Origin: Muribaculaceae bacterium
GTDB lineage: Bacteria > Bacteroidota > Bacteroidia > Bacteroidales > Muribaculaceae
Direction of reading: 5' to 3'
Assembly: GCA_017548365.1 (NCBI GenBank)
Contig: JAFZAC010000028.1
Location: 17,257 to 81,256, forward strand
Length of the DNA: 64,000 nucleotides
The notes under the pieces were generated by a model, which saw nothing but the letters and a program-made list of their open reading frames with translations, was not told the DNA's origin and did no database searches. Shown piece after piece: positions 1-9,800 of the stretch. The position numbers and the translations under genes are program-made. Within the stretch, counting starts at the first letter, position 1, and every line of letters starts with the position of its first letter.

Positions 1-1
1 C

Positions 2-1252
2 AATAGTGGTGACCGCGTGTCACTGTTGGGCTATGGCATGATGCGCCTACCTGTAGAAGGTGGAGGCTCGGGCCGTGAGAACAAAGATGCACCCATCGAC
101 CAAGAACTTGTCAACAAAGAGATAGACTTCGCTCTTGAGCATGGAGTGAACTATATCGACACTTCACCTGCTTATTGCCAGGGAAAAAGCGAGAAAGCAA
201 CAGGTATAGCGCTGCATCGACACCCACGCGATAAATATTATATTGCCACTAAACTTTCGAATTTCGACCCCTCAACCTGGTCATTTGAATCGGGTAAGGA
301 AATGTTCTTCAATTCACTCAAGGAATTGCAGGTAGATTATGTGGACTACATGCTCTTGCACGGAGTGGGAATGGGCGAGGACGGTGTTGAGGAGTTCAAC
401 CAGCGATACATGGACAATGGGTTGCTCGACTGGTTAGTGGAACAAAAAGAAGCTGGAAAAATCCGTAACTTGGGTTTCAGCTACCACGGTGACATCGCTG
501 TATTTGACAACCTACTGAAATGGCATGATGAAGGCGAATATCACTGGGATTTCGTGCAGATTGAGCTCAACTATCTCGATTGGAAGCATGCCAAAGAAAT
601 CAACGAACGCAACACTAATGCCGAGTACCTCTATGGCGAACTCAAGAAACGCGACATACCAGCTATAATCATGGAGCCACTACTTGGCGGCCGTCTTGCC
701 AACGTGCCCGACGCTATTGTTGCCGATATGAAACGTCGTGACCCAAACGGCAGTGTTGCATCATGGGCATTCAGATATGCCGGCACCCCCGACGGAGTTC
801 TCACAGTGCTAAGTGGAATGACCTACATGGACCACCTGATGGAGAACATCAAGACCTATTCACCACTCAAGCCCATCAGTGCAGAAGAAAACAAATTCCT
901 TGAGAAAATAGCCGACAAACTTGTTGCGCTACAAACCATACCCTGCAACGACTGCAAATATTGTATGCCATGCCCCTATGGTCTGGACATTCCTGCCATC
1001 TTTGTTCATTACAATAAGTGCATAAAGGAAGGCAACCTTGTGCGTGACGAGAAAGACAGCGACTACAAGCGTGCTCGCAAGGCATTCTTAGTTGGCTATG
1101 ACTACAGCGTGCCCAAGCTGCGCCAAGCCAATCACTGCATTGGGTGCGGCCACTGCGTGAGACACTGCCCTCAGCGCATTGAGATACCCAAGGAACTAGC
1201 AAAAATCGATGAGTTCGTAGAGAAACTAAAACTGAGCGATAAGAAAGACTAA
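2..1252 (+). CDS. Aldo/keto reductase with C-terminal 4Fe-4S ferredoxin domain (5' end cut by window)
   Basis: NADPH-type aldo/keto reductase fused to a bacterial ferredoxin domain; the physiological substrate is unknown. The frame is open to the window edge and reads NSGDRVSLLGYGMMRLP, so the GTG at 17 is probably internal and the true start lies upstream. Counting from that GTG, the aldo/keto catalytic tetrad is visible as D48, Y53, K79 and H115 (YIDTSPAY, IATKLS, LLHG). Two ferredoxin-like cysteine clusters follow at C310/C313/C316/C319 and C374/C377/C380/C384, enough for two 4Fe-4S clusters. This fusion is common in anaerobic Bacteroidetes and Clostridia. It ends before a strong terminator shared with the convergent gene downstream. 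Confidence 0.9.
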   Translation, partial: NSGDRVSLLGYGMMRLPVEGGGSGRENKDAPIDQELVNKEIDFALEHGVNYIDTSPAYCQGKSEKATGIALHRHPRDKYYIATKLSNFDPSTWSFESGKEMFFNSLKELQVDYVDYMLLHGVGMGEDGVEEFNQRYMDNGLLDWLVEQKEAGKIRNLGFSYHGDIAVFDNLLKWHDEGEYHWDFVQIELNYLDWKHAKEINERNTNAEYLYGELKKRDIPAIIMEPLLGGRLANVPDAIVADMKRRDPNGSVASWAFRYAGTPDGVLTVLSGMTYMDHLMENIKTYSPLKPISAEENKFLEKIADKLVALQTIPCNDCKYCMPCPYGLDIPAIFVHYNKCIKEGNLVRDEKDSDYKRARKAFLVGYDYSVPKLRQANHCIGCGHCVRHCPQRIEIPKELAKIDEFVEKLKLSDKKD

Positions 1253-1280
1253 TAACCGACTTTCCAAAAAACAAATCATA

Positions 1281-1315
1281 ACAATAAAGTCCTCAAAATT
1301 TGAGGACTTTATTGT
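1281..1315. terminator. Bidirectional intrinsic terminator
   Basis: A near-perfect 17-bp inverted repeat around one central base, with A/T-rich flanks that give a U tract on either strand. It lies between convergent genes ending at 1252 (+) and 1327 (-), so it probably stops both transcripts. Confidence 0.85.
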
Positions 1316-1326
1316 TTACCCAACCA

Positions 1327-2517
1327 TCAATATATAATGTTATTACCCGTTAATGTCAGCTTTTGGCCGTTCATATAGGTAATAATCACCTTTGTGAATT
1401 TCATCCATGAAGAATCGCCAGCAACAAAATAAGACGAGCTATCCCATGACCACGAAGCGTTTTGATACTGCTCCAACGGCCCAGTTCCCTTGAAATGCCC
1501 TGAGCCTCTAAGGTCGTCAACATCATTATAAATATTCCAATATACATCGATGTACTTTATCGTTCGCTTATCCAAATTCAAAAATTCAAATTCAAAAGTC
1601 ACCATTGAATACTCAGCGTCCCAGCCCCAGTCGACAAAGAAACCATGTGGAGCCTCCTTAGTCAACTTATCGACATATTCTTTAAAAGAATAGGCATTAT
1701 ATCCCCTTGCTAAATCGGTAGTCCAAGTTTCTTGGCGCGCAATACTGTCGCTAAAAGCAGCCATGTGATATTTAAACTGTCCACGCTCTTTCCACTCTGA
1801 GGGTATTGCATAAGCATGCAATACCAAATACTTGTAATCAAGCATGCCTTCTTTAGTTTCGAACGTGTATATAGTATCATTACTTATATTAACGACTACA
1901 ACCGAATCGGACGAATAGTATGTTTTAGAATTATCGCACAAAGCACACCTGAGAGAAATGCTATTGGAATATGAGTTTCTAGAGGTTCCAACAGGAAAAA
2001 CTTGCCATTTGTGCTCGGTTTTATAACGTTTTAAGGCATCAGCTTGAGCTTGCTTAATAGAGTCTTGGCGCGCCTTTTCCATTGCAACCTTCCTCTCATT
2101 TTCACGCACTCGAGCAATTGAGTCAATGATTTGTTTTTCTCTAGCTTTATTCAATTTCGCATACTTAGCGTCCAAAGCATTATTCTCACTCGCCACAAGT
2201 TCTTGAATCTCCTCGGGTTTCAATTGCGGGATTGACTTGTTTTTCTTAATCTCTTTATCCACGTCGCCCGAGACTGTGATAACAAAATTGCCATAAACGT
2301 TAGTAACATATAATTTCTTATTCTTTTTATCATAGGCATACCTTGATAACACGTTGTCAACATTGTCGACAGAGACGTTTATATATCTTTGATAAAAGCC
2401 TTGTGAATCACGCTCATATAAAACAAGAGCATCTCTTGACTGGGAATTGCTCATATTGTATTGAGCATGACTCACCAGCGAGAAAAAAATGATTAATAAT
2501 AATGGCAATCGCTTCAT
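1327..2517 (-). CDS. Exported protein of unknown function with coiled coil
   Basis: Not recognised as a named family. The 396-residue product has a clear signal peptide (MKRLPLLLIIFFSLVSHA, cut before Q19). A charged, Ala/Lys/Arg/Glu-rich stretch at about residues 90-165 is very likely a coiled coil. A CALC motif follows, then a mostly beta-rich C-terminal half full of aromatic residues (for example FVDWGWDAEYSM, IDVYWNIYND). The product should be periplasmic or surface-exposed. It ends at the shared terminator and is followed upstream on the same strand by rnhB with a short gap, but co-transcription is uncertain. Confidence 0.7.
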   Translation of the reverse strand: MKRLPLLLIIFFSLVSHAQYNMSNSQSRDALVLYERDSQGFYQRYINVSVDNVDNVLSRYAYDKKNKKLYVTNVYGNFVITVSGDVDKEIKKNKSIPQLKPEEIQELVASENNALDAKYAKLNKAREKQIIDSIARVRENERKVAMEKARQDSIKQAQADALKRYKTEHKWQVFPVGTSRNSYSNSISLRCALCDNSKTYYSSDSVVVVNISNDTIYTFETKEGMLDYKYLVLHAYAIPSEWKERGQFKYHMAAFSDSIARQETWTTDLARGYNAYSFKEYVDKLTKEAPHGFFVDWGWDAEYSMVTFEFEFLNLDKRTIKYIDVYWNIYNDVDDLRGSGHFKGTGPLEQYQNASWSWDSSSYFVAGDSSWMKFTKVIITYMNGQKLTLTGNNIIY

Positions 2518-2574
2518 AATATTTTGTGTGTTTATGGACGTATAAATTATAAAAAATATAACTAATTCAACTTT

Positions 2575-3171
2575 TCAATCAAAAAGTGACAACTGCCCCA
2601 CGAGGTTGAAAGATTTACGATGGTAGGGGCTGATGCCGTGTGCCACAATAGCGGCGCGGTGGTCTTTAGTGGGGTACCCTTTGTTTTTTGCCCAATTGTA
2701 ATGAGGAAACTCCTCGGCGATGCGACGCATATACTCGTCACGGTGCGTCTTGGCGAGAACGCTCGCTGCGGCAATGCTCATCATCTTGCCGTCACCTTTC
2801 ACAACGGTGGTGAAGGGGATATCACCATAAGGATAGAATCGGTTGCCGTCGACGAGTATGTGCTCGGGGCGAGTGGAGAGCTGATCAAGAGCACGGTGCA
2901 TGGCTGTTATAGATGCTTTGAGGATATTGATGCGGTCTATCTCCTGGGGCGACACCATAGCCACTGCCCACGCCAGTGCCTCGCGCTCGATAATGGGGCG
3001 CAACTTGTTGCGCTGATGCTCAGTGAGTTGCTTGCTATCGTTGAGCAACTCGTTCTCAAAATCGGGAGGTAAAATCACCGCGGCAGCCGTTACAGGACCT
3101 GCAAGGCATCCACGCCCTGCCTCGTCACATCCTGCCTCGATGCGGCCTTCTTGTAAAAATCGTTGCAACAT
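2575..3171 (-). CDS. rnhB: Ribonuclease HII
   Basis: Cleaves the RNA strand of RNA-DNA hybrids and excises single ribonucleotides from DNA in the cytoplasm. The catalytic acidic residues are visible: D16 and E17 in CDEAGRGCLAGP, D108 in ILVDGN and D145 in KTHRDEY. Length (198 aa) is normal for the family. I place the start at the ATG at 3171 (MLQRFLQEGRIEAGCDEAG) rather than the earlier in-frame ATG at 3192, because family members begin only about 15 residues before the DEAGRG motif. A TATCTTTG box lies upstream on the same strand. Confidence 0.93.
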   Translation of the reverse strand: MLQRFLQEGRIEAGCDEAGRGCLAGPVTAAAVILPPDFENELLNDSKQLTEHQRNKLRPIIEREALAWAVAMVSPQEIDRINILKASITAMHRALDQLSTRPEHILVDGNRFYPYGDIPFTTVVKGDGKMMSIAAASVLAKTHRDEYMRRIAEEFPHYNWAKNKGYPTKDHRAAIVAHGISPYHRKSFNLVGQLSLFD

Positions 3172-3228
3172 AATAAGTAAACAAGTAAACAATCTTGCTT
3201 AATAGGATTGCTTTTATAAACTCAAATG

Positions 3229-3236
3229 CAAAGATA
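3229..3236 (-). promoter_or_regulatory. Bacteroidetes -7 box for rnhB
   Basis: Reads TATCTTTG on the minus strand, an exact match to the TAnnTTTG consensus, 58 bp before the chosen rnhB start. No good TTTG -33 box is seen at the usual spacing. Confidence 0.5.
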
Positions 3237-3315
3237 ATACATTTTACGTAAACCTCACTTACTATGGCTTATGCAAATATACATTTTTTATGTGGGAACA
3301 ATTGTATTTGTGCCG

Positions 3316-3349
3316 AAAAAAGGCAGCCCCCATGCATAAGGAAGCCGCC
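3316..3349 (-). terminator. Intrinsic terminator of the 3405-5039 gene
   Basis: On the minus strand a 10-bp G/C-rich stem (GGCGGCTTCC with GGGGGCTGCC, including G-U pairs) and an 8-nt loop are followed by six T. It lies 56 bp past the stop codon of the secreted protein gene. Confidence 0.85.
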
Positions 3350-3404
3350 TTTGATACGAAACATTTATCACCATTACTCTTTTCTTCAACAAGAAGTTAT
3401 GAGG

Positions 3405-5039
3405 TTAATGCATTACCTTGGTTGTGGTAACTGTACCGTTCTTGTAGGTTGTGCGCACAATGTTCATGCCTTTCTCCAGGTGATTCACACGACGGCCATC
3501 AATGGTGTAAATCTCGGTTGACATTACCTCATCGCCAACCTGCACATCATCTATAGCATTAACTTCTTCTCCAACGATGTCAACACACATCACATACATG
3601 CCGCCTTCACCATCCTTGTATTCAGTTTCTTGAGTATAGAAGATATAAGCATACTTGTCGTCATAGACAACTGAGAAACCGCTTGATTTGAAATTGTCCT
3701 CGCAAATCTGCTTACTCCACAGCACATTGCCATCATCATCAATCTTCACTACCATAAAATTAGCACCGTTCCAACTTGTACAGTTGCCATAAAGCACTAC
3801 CCAGCCATTAGTTGCAGGTATCACCTTTACCGGCTTATAGCCCCATGCGCTATTGGTTTCCAATGTAAAACCATAGATGTTGTCGCCTTCCCAATAATAA
3901 AAGTTATTATCATCAACAATGTTCACATTCATGCGGTTTTCCGATGCCGAATAAGCATATTCCCATGCTACAAACGCACGGTCCTCCTTAACTCCCATTG
4001 CAGCCGGACCGGCATCACCGTCGATGTTGCCAGCCAATGACACAGGATCATCGGCACATCTACCATCGGGAGCAACAAAGTTAGCAACCTGATAACCATA
4101 GAAGTCGGTCAGCACTCTGTAGGACAACAACAATATTCCATAATCGTCAACCTCAGCCAATGGTGTGGCAACATATTGCCCTGTAGTAACGGGTTTTTCC
4201 TCAATAACGATGGGATCGTTCCACACATTTGCCAAGTTTGCATCAAGCATCTGAGCCTCGAGTCCAAAAGACTTATTGTCATATACAAGATAAGCCTTAC
4301 CATCTTCAGAAGGTTGCATCAAAACGATTTTAGAATCCATTTCCTTAGGATTCTCGCTCGCTGGGGAACCATCATTGTTGATGAGCATGATAAGCCACTT
4401 GCTCTCGTTCAGGAGCACCGAGTCGGGCATATTTGGCGACCAGGGAGTTGGTGTCCAGTTATTCTCGTCGGCTTTCTCCATATAATATTCATTGTGGTTG
4501 ACTGCTGCATAAATGTTGTTGCCACTCATGCATAGCACAGGTGCTATATCCTCGACCGACAAAGCATGCTCATGAAACTGGCTCGATGGAAACAAAATGC
4601 CATCGGCATCCCACACAGGCTCTCCTGCCTGGTTGTAGCGATAGAGATAGGTCTCGGCATTCTCCTCAGTAGGATCATTGCGGATGTCGGTATAGGCAAA
4701 GATAATGTCACCGTTCTCAGCCAGTGTCATTCCATAGTCGGTGGTCCAAGTGCGAGTGGGCTTGTCACAAACGATAATGCCTTCGTCGCCAAACAATGCA
4801 TTTCCTTCAGCATCAAAAATCTGCAGATGCAGTTTATAAGAGAACACGTTATTGATTCTCTCTGGTCGAAGCCAGCTTAAGATGATTTTGCCGTCATCAG
4901 TTCTCAAGGTTTTCATCTGGACTTGGCCACTGGTTCCTTCGGCGTCAAGTTGGATTGCTTCAGTGTCACTGGGCTGCCAGTTTGCCATCATCGAACCAAC
5001 GCAAAGCAACATCATTGCTAATGTAAAAATTTTTTTCAT
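3405..5039 (-). CDS. Secreted protein with type A-like C-terminal sorting tail
   Basis: The 544-residue product has a signal peptide (MKKIFTLAMMLLCVGSMMA). Its long central region carries repeated beta-strand blades with motifs such as GTSGQVQMKTL, ILSWLRPE and VLWSKQICED, which suggests a beta-propeller-like or lamin-like extracellular fold. The last 45 residues (IYTIDGRRV, LEKGMNIVRT, KVMH) match the pattern of Por secretion/type IX type A sorting domains in Bacteroidetes. Function is not recognised. A TATTTTTG box (5062-5069, minus) sits just before the ATG, and a strong terminator follows the gene, so it is probably monocistronic. Confidence 0.75.
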   Translation of the reverse strand: MKKIFTLAMMLLCVGSMMANWQPSDTEAIQLDAEGTSGQVQMKTLRTDDGKIILSWLRPERINNVFSYKLHLQIFDAEGNALFGDEGIIVCDKPTRTWTTDYGMTLAENGDIIFAYTDIRNDPTEENAETYLYRYNQAGEPVWDADGILFPSSQFHEHALSVEDIAPVLCMSGNNIYAAVNHNEYYMEKADENNWTPTPWSPNMPDSVLLNESKWLIMLINNDGSPASENPKEMDSKIVLMQPSEDGKAYLVYDNKSFGLEAQMLDANLANVWNDPIVIEEKPVTTGQYVATPLAEVDDYGILLLSYRVLTDFYGYQVANFVAPDGRCADDPVSLAGNIDGDAGPAAMGVKEDRAFVAWEYAYSASENRMNVNIVDDNNFYYWEGDNIYGFTLETNSAWGYKPVKVIPATNGWVVLYGNCTSWNGANFMVVKIDDDGNVLWSKQICEDNFKSSGFSVVYDDKYAYIFYTQETEYKDGEGGMYVMCVDIVGEEVNAIDDVQVGDEVMSTEIYTIDGRRVNHLEKGMNIVRTTYKNGTVTTTKVMH

Positions 5040-5178
5040 AAGCTTTAAGAATTAATGGTTACAAAAATATTATTTAAAATAATTTCATGCAATTATCGGT
5101 GATTTTTTACGATTTTCATGGAATAATATGCAAAATTAATACATAATTTTATAATTCATCACTTTTTCCTTTCTTTTT

Positions 5179-5216
5179 TAAAAAAAACAAATCAATTAGA
5201 CCGATTGGACTAATTG
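5179..5216 (-). terminator. Probable terminator of the GH3-family gene
   Basis: On the minus strand CAATTAGTCC/GGTCTAATTG forms a 10-bp stem with one mismatch and a 4-nt loop. ATTTG and a run of eight T follow. It is just past the stop at 5236. Confidence 0.6.
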
Positions 5217-5235
5217 ACTTATTGTACAACTTTAT

Positions 5236-6753
5236 TTACTCAACATTCAATTTAAGCATCTGATTGATGACAGTGCGGTTGTTGTTGAGGCGGGGGATTT
5301 TGCGCTGGCCGCCAAGTTTGCCAGTCGAGGCGAGCCACTGGTCGAAGAGTCCGCGTCTTGCGACAAGGACCTCAGGCGCGTCGAGGAAGATGCTCTGATA
5401 ACGCTTGGCTTGGTAGTCGCCGTTGTCTTCCTGAAGGTACTTGTCGAGCAATGCAGCAAACTCATCAATGCTTGCCGGCTCCTTCTCAAACTCTATGAGC
5501 CATTGGTGACGTCCTTTACTCTTATCGCCTGCATAGACAGGTGCGGCAGTATAGTTGAGCACCTGTGCACCTGTTTCCTGTGACGCCAGGGTGATAGCCT
5601 TGTCGGCGTTGTGCACCATCAGCTCCTCGCCAAAGGCATTGATAAAACTCTTGGTGCGCCCTGCGATATTGATTTTAACTGGGTTTAGCTGCTCGATGTG
5701 CACAGTGTCGCCAATGCGGTAACGCCATAGTCCATTACAGGCTGTGATGATGAGTTCGTAGGTCTTGCCTTCCTCTATCTCCCAAATAGGCAGCACATCG
5801 GGGTGATCACTGTCGACCTCGCTCAAAGGTATGAACTCGTAAAATACACCCACATCGAGAAGCAAGAGCATCGCTGTGGTGCTCCAGTCGCTCTGTGTGG
5901 CAAAGAATCCCTCGCTTGCATTGTAGGTGTTAAGGAAGTGCATCTTGCTCATATCGCACAGACGCTCATATTGCTCTCGGTAAGGCTCAAAAGCTATACC
6001 ACCATGGAAAAAGACTTCAAGATTGGGCCACACATCATGGATGCAGTCCTCACCTGTGGCACGTAGCACCTCTTTGATTACGGTGAGAAACCATGAGGGA
6101 ACTCCACTTAAGTTAGTAATGTCTTCGCCCTTGCTCGCTTCGACTAGTTTGGGAAGTTTCTCGGCCCAGTCTTCGAGCAGAGCAGTGCGCTTGTCAGGAA
6201 CCCTTACAAGGTTTACAAGCGGATTGATATTGTTGATGAGCGTTGCCGAGAGGTCACCCACATGTGTGCCTTGCGGCAGGTTGAGCTCATTGGCGAATGA
6301 TCCTCCAAGTATCAACGACTTGCCGGCAAATAGGCGGCTTTTAGGATTGAGATTAAGGTAATGTGACACCACATCGCTGGCACCACGGTAGTGGTTCCAC
6401 CGCAGCGACTCGGGGGTAATGGAAACATATTTGTGGTTGCCGTCGCTCGTGCCTGACGACTGAGCGAAATTGAAGCACCGTCCTGGCCACAACACATCTT
6501 TCTCGCCACGCACCATGCGCATGATTTGCGGCTGCAGGTCCTCGTAACGGTAGAGTGGCACGCGGGTGGCAAACTCCTTGTAGGTACGGCAAGTGGAGAA
6601 TTCATATTTGCGTCCAAACCAAGTCAAAGCCGCTTTCTCTACAATTCGCACAAGCTGCTCCTGCTGCACTGCATCGGCATGGTCGATGTAGCGAGCATGT
6701 TGCTTTAGGCGTGACAGCAGATATCCTCGCAAGATGGGCGTGAAATTAATCAT
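5236..6753 (-). CDS. GH3 auxin-responsive promoter family protein (acyl-adenylate-forming enzyme)
   Basis: Belongs to the GH3 branch of the ANL adenylating superfamily, known in plants for joining amino acids to acyl acids. The role of the Bacteroidetes members is not established. Visible motifs: the ATP phosphate loop SSGTSDGNHKYVS at about residue 100, NTYNASEGFFA in the middle, and YRIGDTV near the start of the C-terminal part. About 505 residues is normal for bacterial GH3. The ATG at 6753 (MINFTPILRGYLLS) is preferred over the GTG at 6759. No signal peptide, so cytoplasmic. It stands alone between terminators, with no pathway partner nearby. Confidence 0.85.
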   Translation of the reverse strand: MINFTPILRGYLLSRLKQHARYIDHADAVQQEQLVRIVEKAALTWFGRKYEFSTCRTYKEFATRVPLYRYEDLQPQIMRMVRGEKDVLWPGRCFNFAQSSGTSDGNHKYVSITPESLRWNHYRGASDVVSHYLNLNPKSRLFAGKSLILGGSFANELNLPQGTHVGDLSATLINNINPLVNLVRVPDKRTALLEDWAEKLPKLVEASKGEDITNLSGVPSWFLTVIKEVLRATGEDCIHDVWPNLEVFFHGGIAFEPYREQYERLCDMSKMHFLNTYNASEGFFATQSDWSTTAMLLLLDVGVFYEFIPLSEVDSDHPDVLPIWEIEEGKTYELIITACNGLWRYRIGDTVHIEQLNPVKINIAGRTKSFINAFGEELMVHNADKAITLASQETGAQVLNYTAAPVYAGDKSKGRHQWLIEFEKEPASIDEFAALLDKYLQEDNGDYQAKRYQSIFLDAPEVLVARRGLFDQWLASTGKLGGQRKIPRLNNNRTVINQMLKLNVE

Positions 6754-6798
6754 GACCACAAAATTAGTCTATTCACCGTTAGTGGGCAAATTTTGAGC

Positions 6799-6830
6799 AA
6801 AAAAAGTGCCTCGGAGCGATGCTCCGAGGC
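6799..6830 (-). terminator. Intrinsic terminator of the beta-helix protein gene
   Basis: A perfect 10-bp stem GCCTCGGAGC/GCTCCGAGGC with a 3-nt loop is followed on the minus strand by ACTTTTTTT. It lies 48 bp past the stop at 6879. Confidence 0.9.
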
Positions 6831-6878
6831 GCTAATGTAAAAAGTCTGGGTTTATTTAGGCTTTAATACCAAATCGCT

Positions 6879-9800
6879 TTACTGTGCAGTAAATGAGGTG
6901 AACGATGTTGTTCCCTGGTGAGTACTGCCCAAGTATACTCCATGCCATGCTGTAGTGGCATTGGTTGGTGCAGTGGTGCTGTACTTGATGGTGTAGCTCT
7001 GGTTCTTGGTCATGCCATTAGCGGTGAACAAAGACAGTTTGCTTGAGAAGCCAGCCTCTACACTATAGGTGATAAGGTTAGTACCACTGGAATTGGCAAT
7101 GGTGTAGTAACGTCCTGTGCTGTAGCTCAGCGAGCTAGTGCTCAGGTAATAGCCTTGCACTGCGCTGCCAATGCCGCTGGAGCCTCCCCAGCCGCCACCA
7201 CCGCCTTGGCTACCGCCACCACTGATGGCGTAACCATTGCCAGTGATGGTGATGTAACTATTGTTGTCGCAGTCGAGACCTTCCTCGGGATCACCCTTGC
7301 TGGTGTAAGCAAGAATACATCCGTTGCCAATCTCGATGGCGCCCGAACGTCCGTAGTTACTGTCAACAGCGTCGTTGCCGTTGCTGTAAACTACTGTCAC
7401 GCCACCCAAGAACCTAATGGCACCTGCACAGTTCATACCGTCGTCATAGGCCTTGTAGTAGTGGTTACCGCCGTTGATGGTGATACTGGTCTTCGACTCT
7501 ATACCTTCAGCACCGTCGGTAGAGGTGCTAACTTCCGATTGACCGCCATTGATAACGATTGTACCAAGAACTTTGATTGCCTTGGCGCTACCCGAGACAC
7601 CGCCGCCACCAGGTTGGCCAGGGAAGCCTCCACCGCCACTGCTTTGACCAGCAGCGCTACCAGTGGTTATTACTGTAAGTGTTGGGCCTTCTCCCCCGCT
7701 CACGCCTTGCACATAGTTGCCGTTAACCTTCATACCCTTACCGCCAGTGCCGGTCATCTTGATGTAGATGGTGCCACCAAGCAGGTTGATGTTGCCGTCG
7801 GTCTTGAAGCCCTTAGCAGTATAATAGTCGCCAGTAGAGCCTGCAGCTTGTGCCGCGCCGCTATTGTTGATGGTGATGGAGCCACCGTTTGTTGTGATAT
7901 TGGTTGTTGATACTCCCTTGCCAGCCACACCGCTCGAAGTGATGTTGAGCGTACCACCGTTCATCACAAAGTCAACAGCCTTGATGCCGCTACTATAGCT
8001 TGCATCGCTATTGATTACCTGCATTGCTCCACTTGGAGTGAGAGTAACAGTTCCACCATTAATGGTGACAGTAGCCTTGCTCTTGATACTCTTACTCATT
8101 GAACCACTGTTGGCAATAGTAATGGTACCAGCGTCGATGGTGATGTTTCCGTCTGCCTTGATGCCTGCAGCGTTGTAGCTAGTGCCTGTGTCCTCACCTA
8201 TGTCGCTTGAGCCTCCATAGGTTGCTGTTACGTTGTTTAGTTGATAGGTGCGGGTGTAAGTGCTTGAACTAGAAGTAGTAGAGTAACCACCTAACTGGTA
8301 GTATATGTCCTCTCCACTTGTTGGACCGCTGAATGTGGCACTCTGAATGATATAAGTACGGCCCATACTTGAGTAGTTGTCACTCTTGAAGTAATAAGTT
8401 CCGCTATTGGCTTGACCGAAGTCGTAGTAGTAGAACGTGAGAGTGCTGTAACCCGAGGTCTTCTGAACGGTGTTGTTGGTGATATTTGCCACCATTGTGC
8501 CGTCACTCTTGTAGAGGTACATATTTGTCCATGCATTGCTGCTACCACCAGGCCCAGTGCTAGTGGGCTTGGCAACATAAATCCTGTAAGATTGGGGTGT
8601 TTCGCCACTGCCAGAGCTGCCTGCCTCTACAGTGCCACCTTGTCCGTTGGCCTTGATATTGATGGTTGTAGTGGTGCTTGCCTCGTCAATTGTGATAGTG
8701 CCATCGGCATTCAGACCCTTACCGCCTTGTGCGGTATTGGTAAAGTCGATGGTTCCGCCATGGATAAGTATGTCGCCACCGGCTTTCACACAGGTGCCGT
8801 AGTCAACATCACCGTCACCAGCCGTGAGGTTACCGCTCTGGACAACTTTGAATGTACCTTTGAGCATGATGAAGCTGCTTGCAGCCTTGATACCCTTGCC
8901 ACCATTATTGTTTGAAATTGTCATATCGAGAGTGCCGTCCTTGAGGGTCACCTCGCCGGTGTTCTCCTCTTCCTCGACAATCTGGTCGTTGTCATCGGTT
9001 TCATAACTTACCTGAATGCCGTCATCTTCAACATTCTTGATGGTTACCTTACCGCCATTCTGCTGGTAGTACTGGTTGATGTTGAAACCATCACCCTTAG
9101 CACCGAGAATGTTGATCTCGCCCACAGTCTTCTTCACTTCCACATACTCCTTGCCCCAGAAGGCGTTCTTGGAGTTACCGGTAATGTTGAGTATACCAGC
9201 GCCCTTGAACTCGGTGTGTCCCTTCACTGCAAAGCAGCCCTTTTGAGAACCATTATTGCCGTCGGTGAGGGTATTGGTAGTTCCTTCCACGAGTTCCACA
9301 GCGATGCGTTTGCCATCACGTATGTTGATAGCTGCGCTGTCGGGGTTATGAATGGTCAAACCATTGAGACGCACTGTAGCTTTAAGTTCGCCGTCCTGAT
9401 AGAACGAGCCGTTGGTTGTGTTACCGGCAAGGGTATAGGTAATCTCGTCGGTTACATCAGCATCCTGTAAAGCTACTACATGAGCACCGTTTACTGTAGC
9501 TGTCATATTCTTGGCAATGTTACCAGCCACAATCACCTTGGCGGTGTTGCCGTTGTAGGCAACATCAACGGTATTATCGGCCACAGGAGTGTTGTCAACA
9601 TAGATGTTGTCGACATCACTCACGTTGAATGTCTTGCCTTGAACAGTGAAAGATGTTCCATTGACAAAAGGCATAGCATCGAGCTGCTCGGTAGTGAACG
9701 CCCAGCTCACATCACCAGTTACAACCCACATTGTCTGGTCGCCATCGGTAATTTCGCCTAAAGTGCCACCCTTGCCACCCAAGAGGAGGCTATAAACAAA

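Noticed and set aside
2620..3072. A 150-codon plus-strand frame
   Set aside because: Entirely antisense to rnhB, whose catalytic motifs are intact.
7155..7910. A 251-codon plus-strand open frame antisense to the beta-helix gene
   Set aside because: Low-complexity Ala/Val/Thr translation produced by the repeated sense codons; no start signal, promoter or family.
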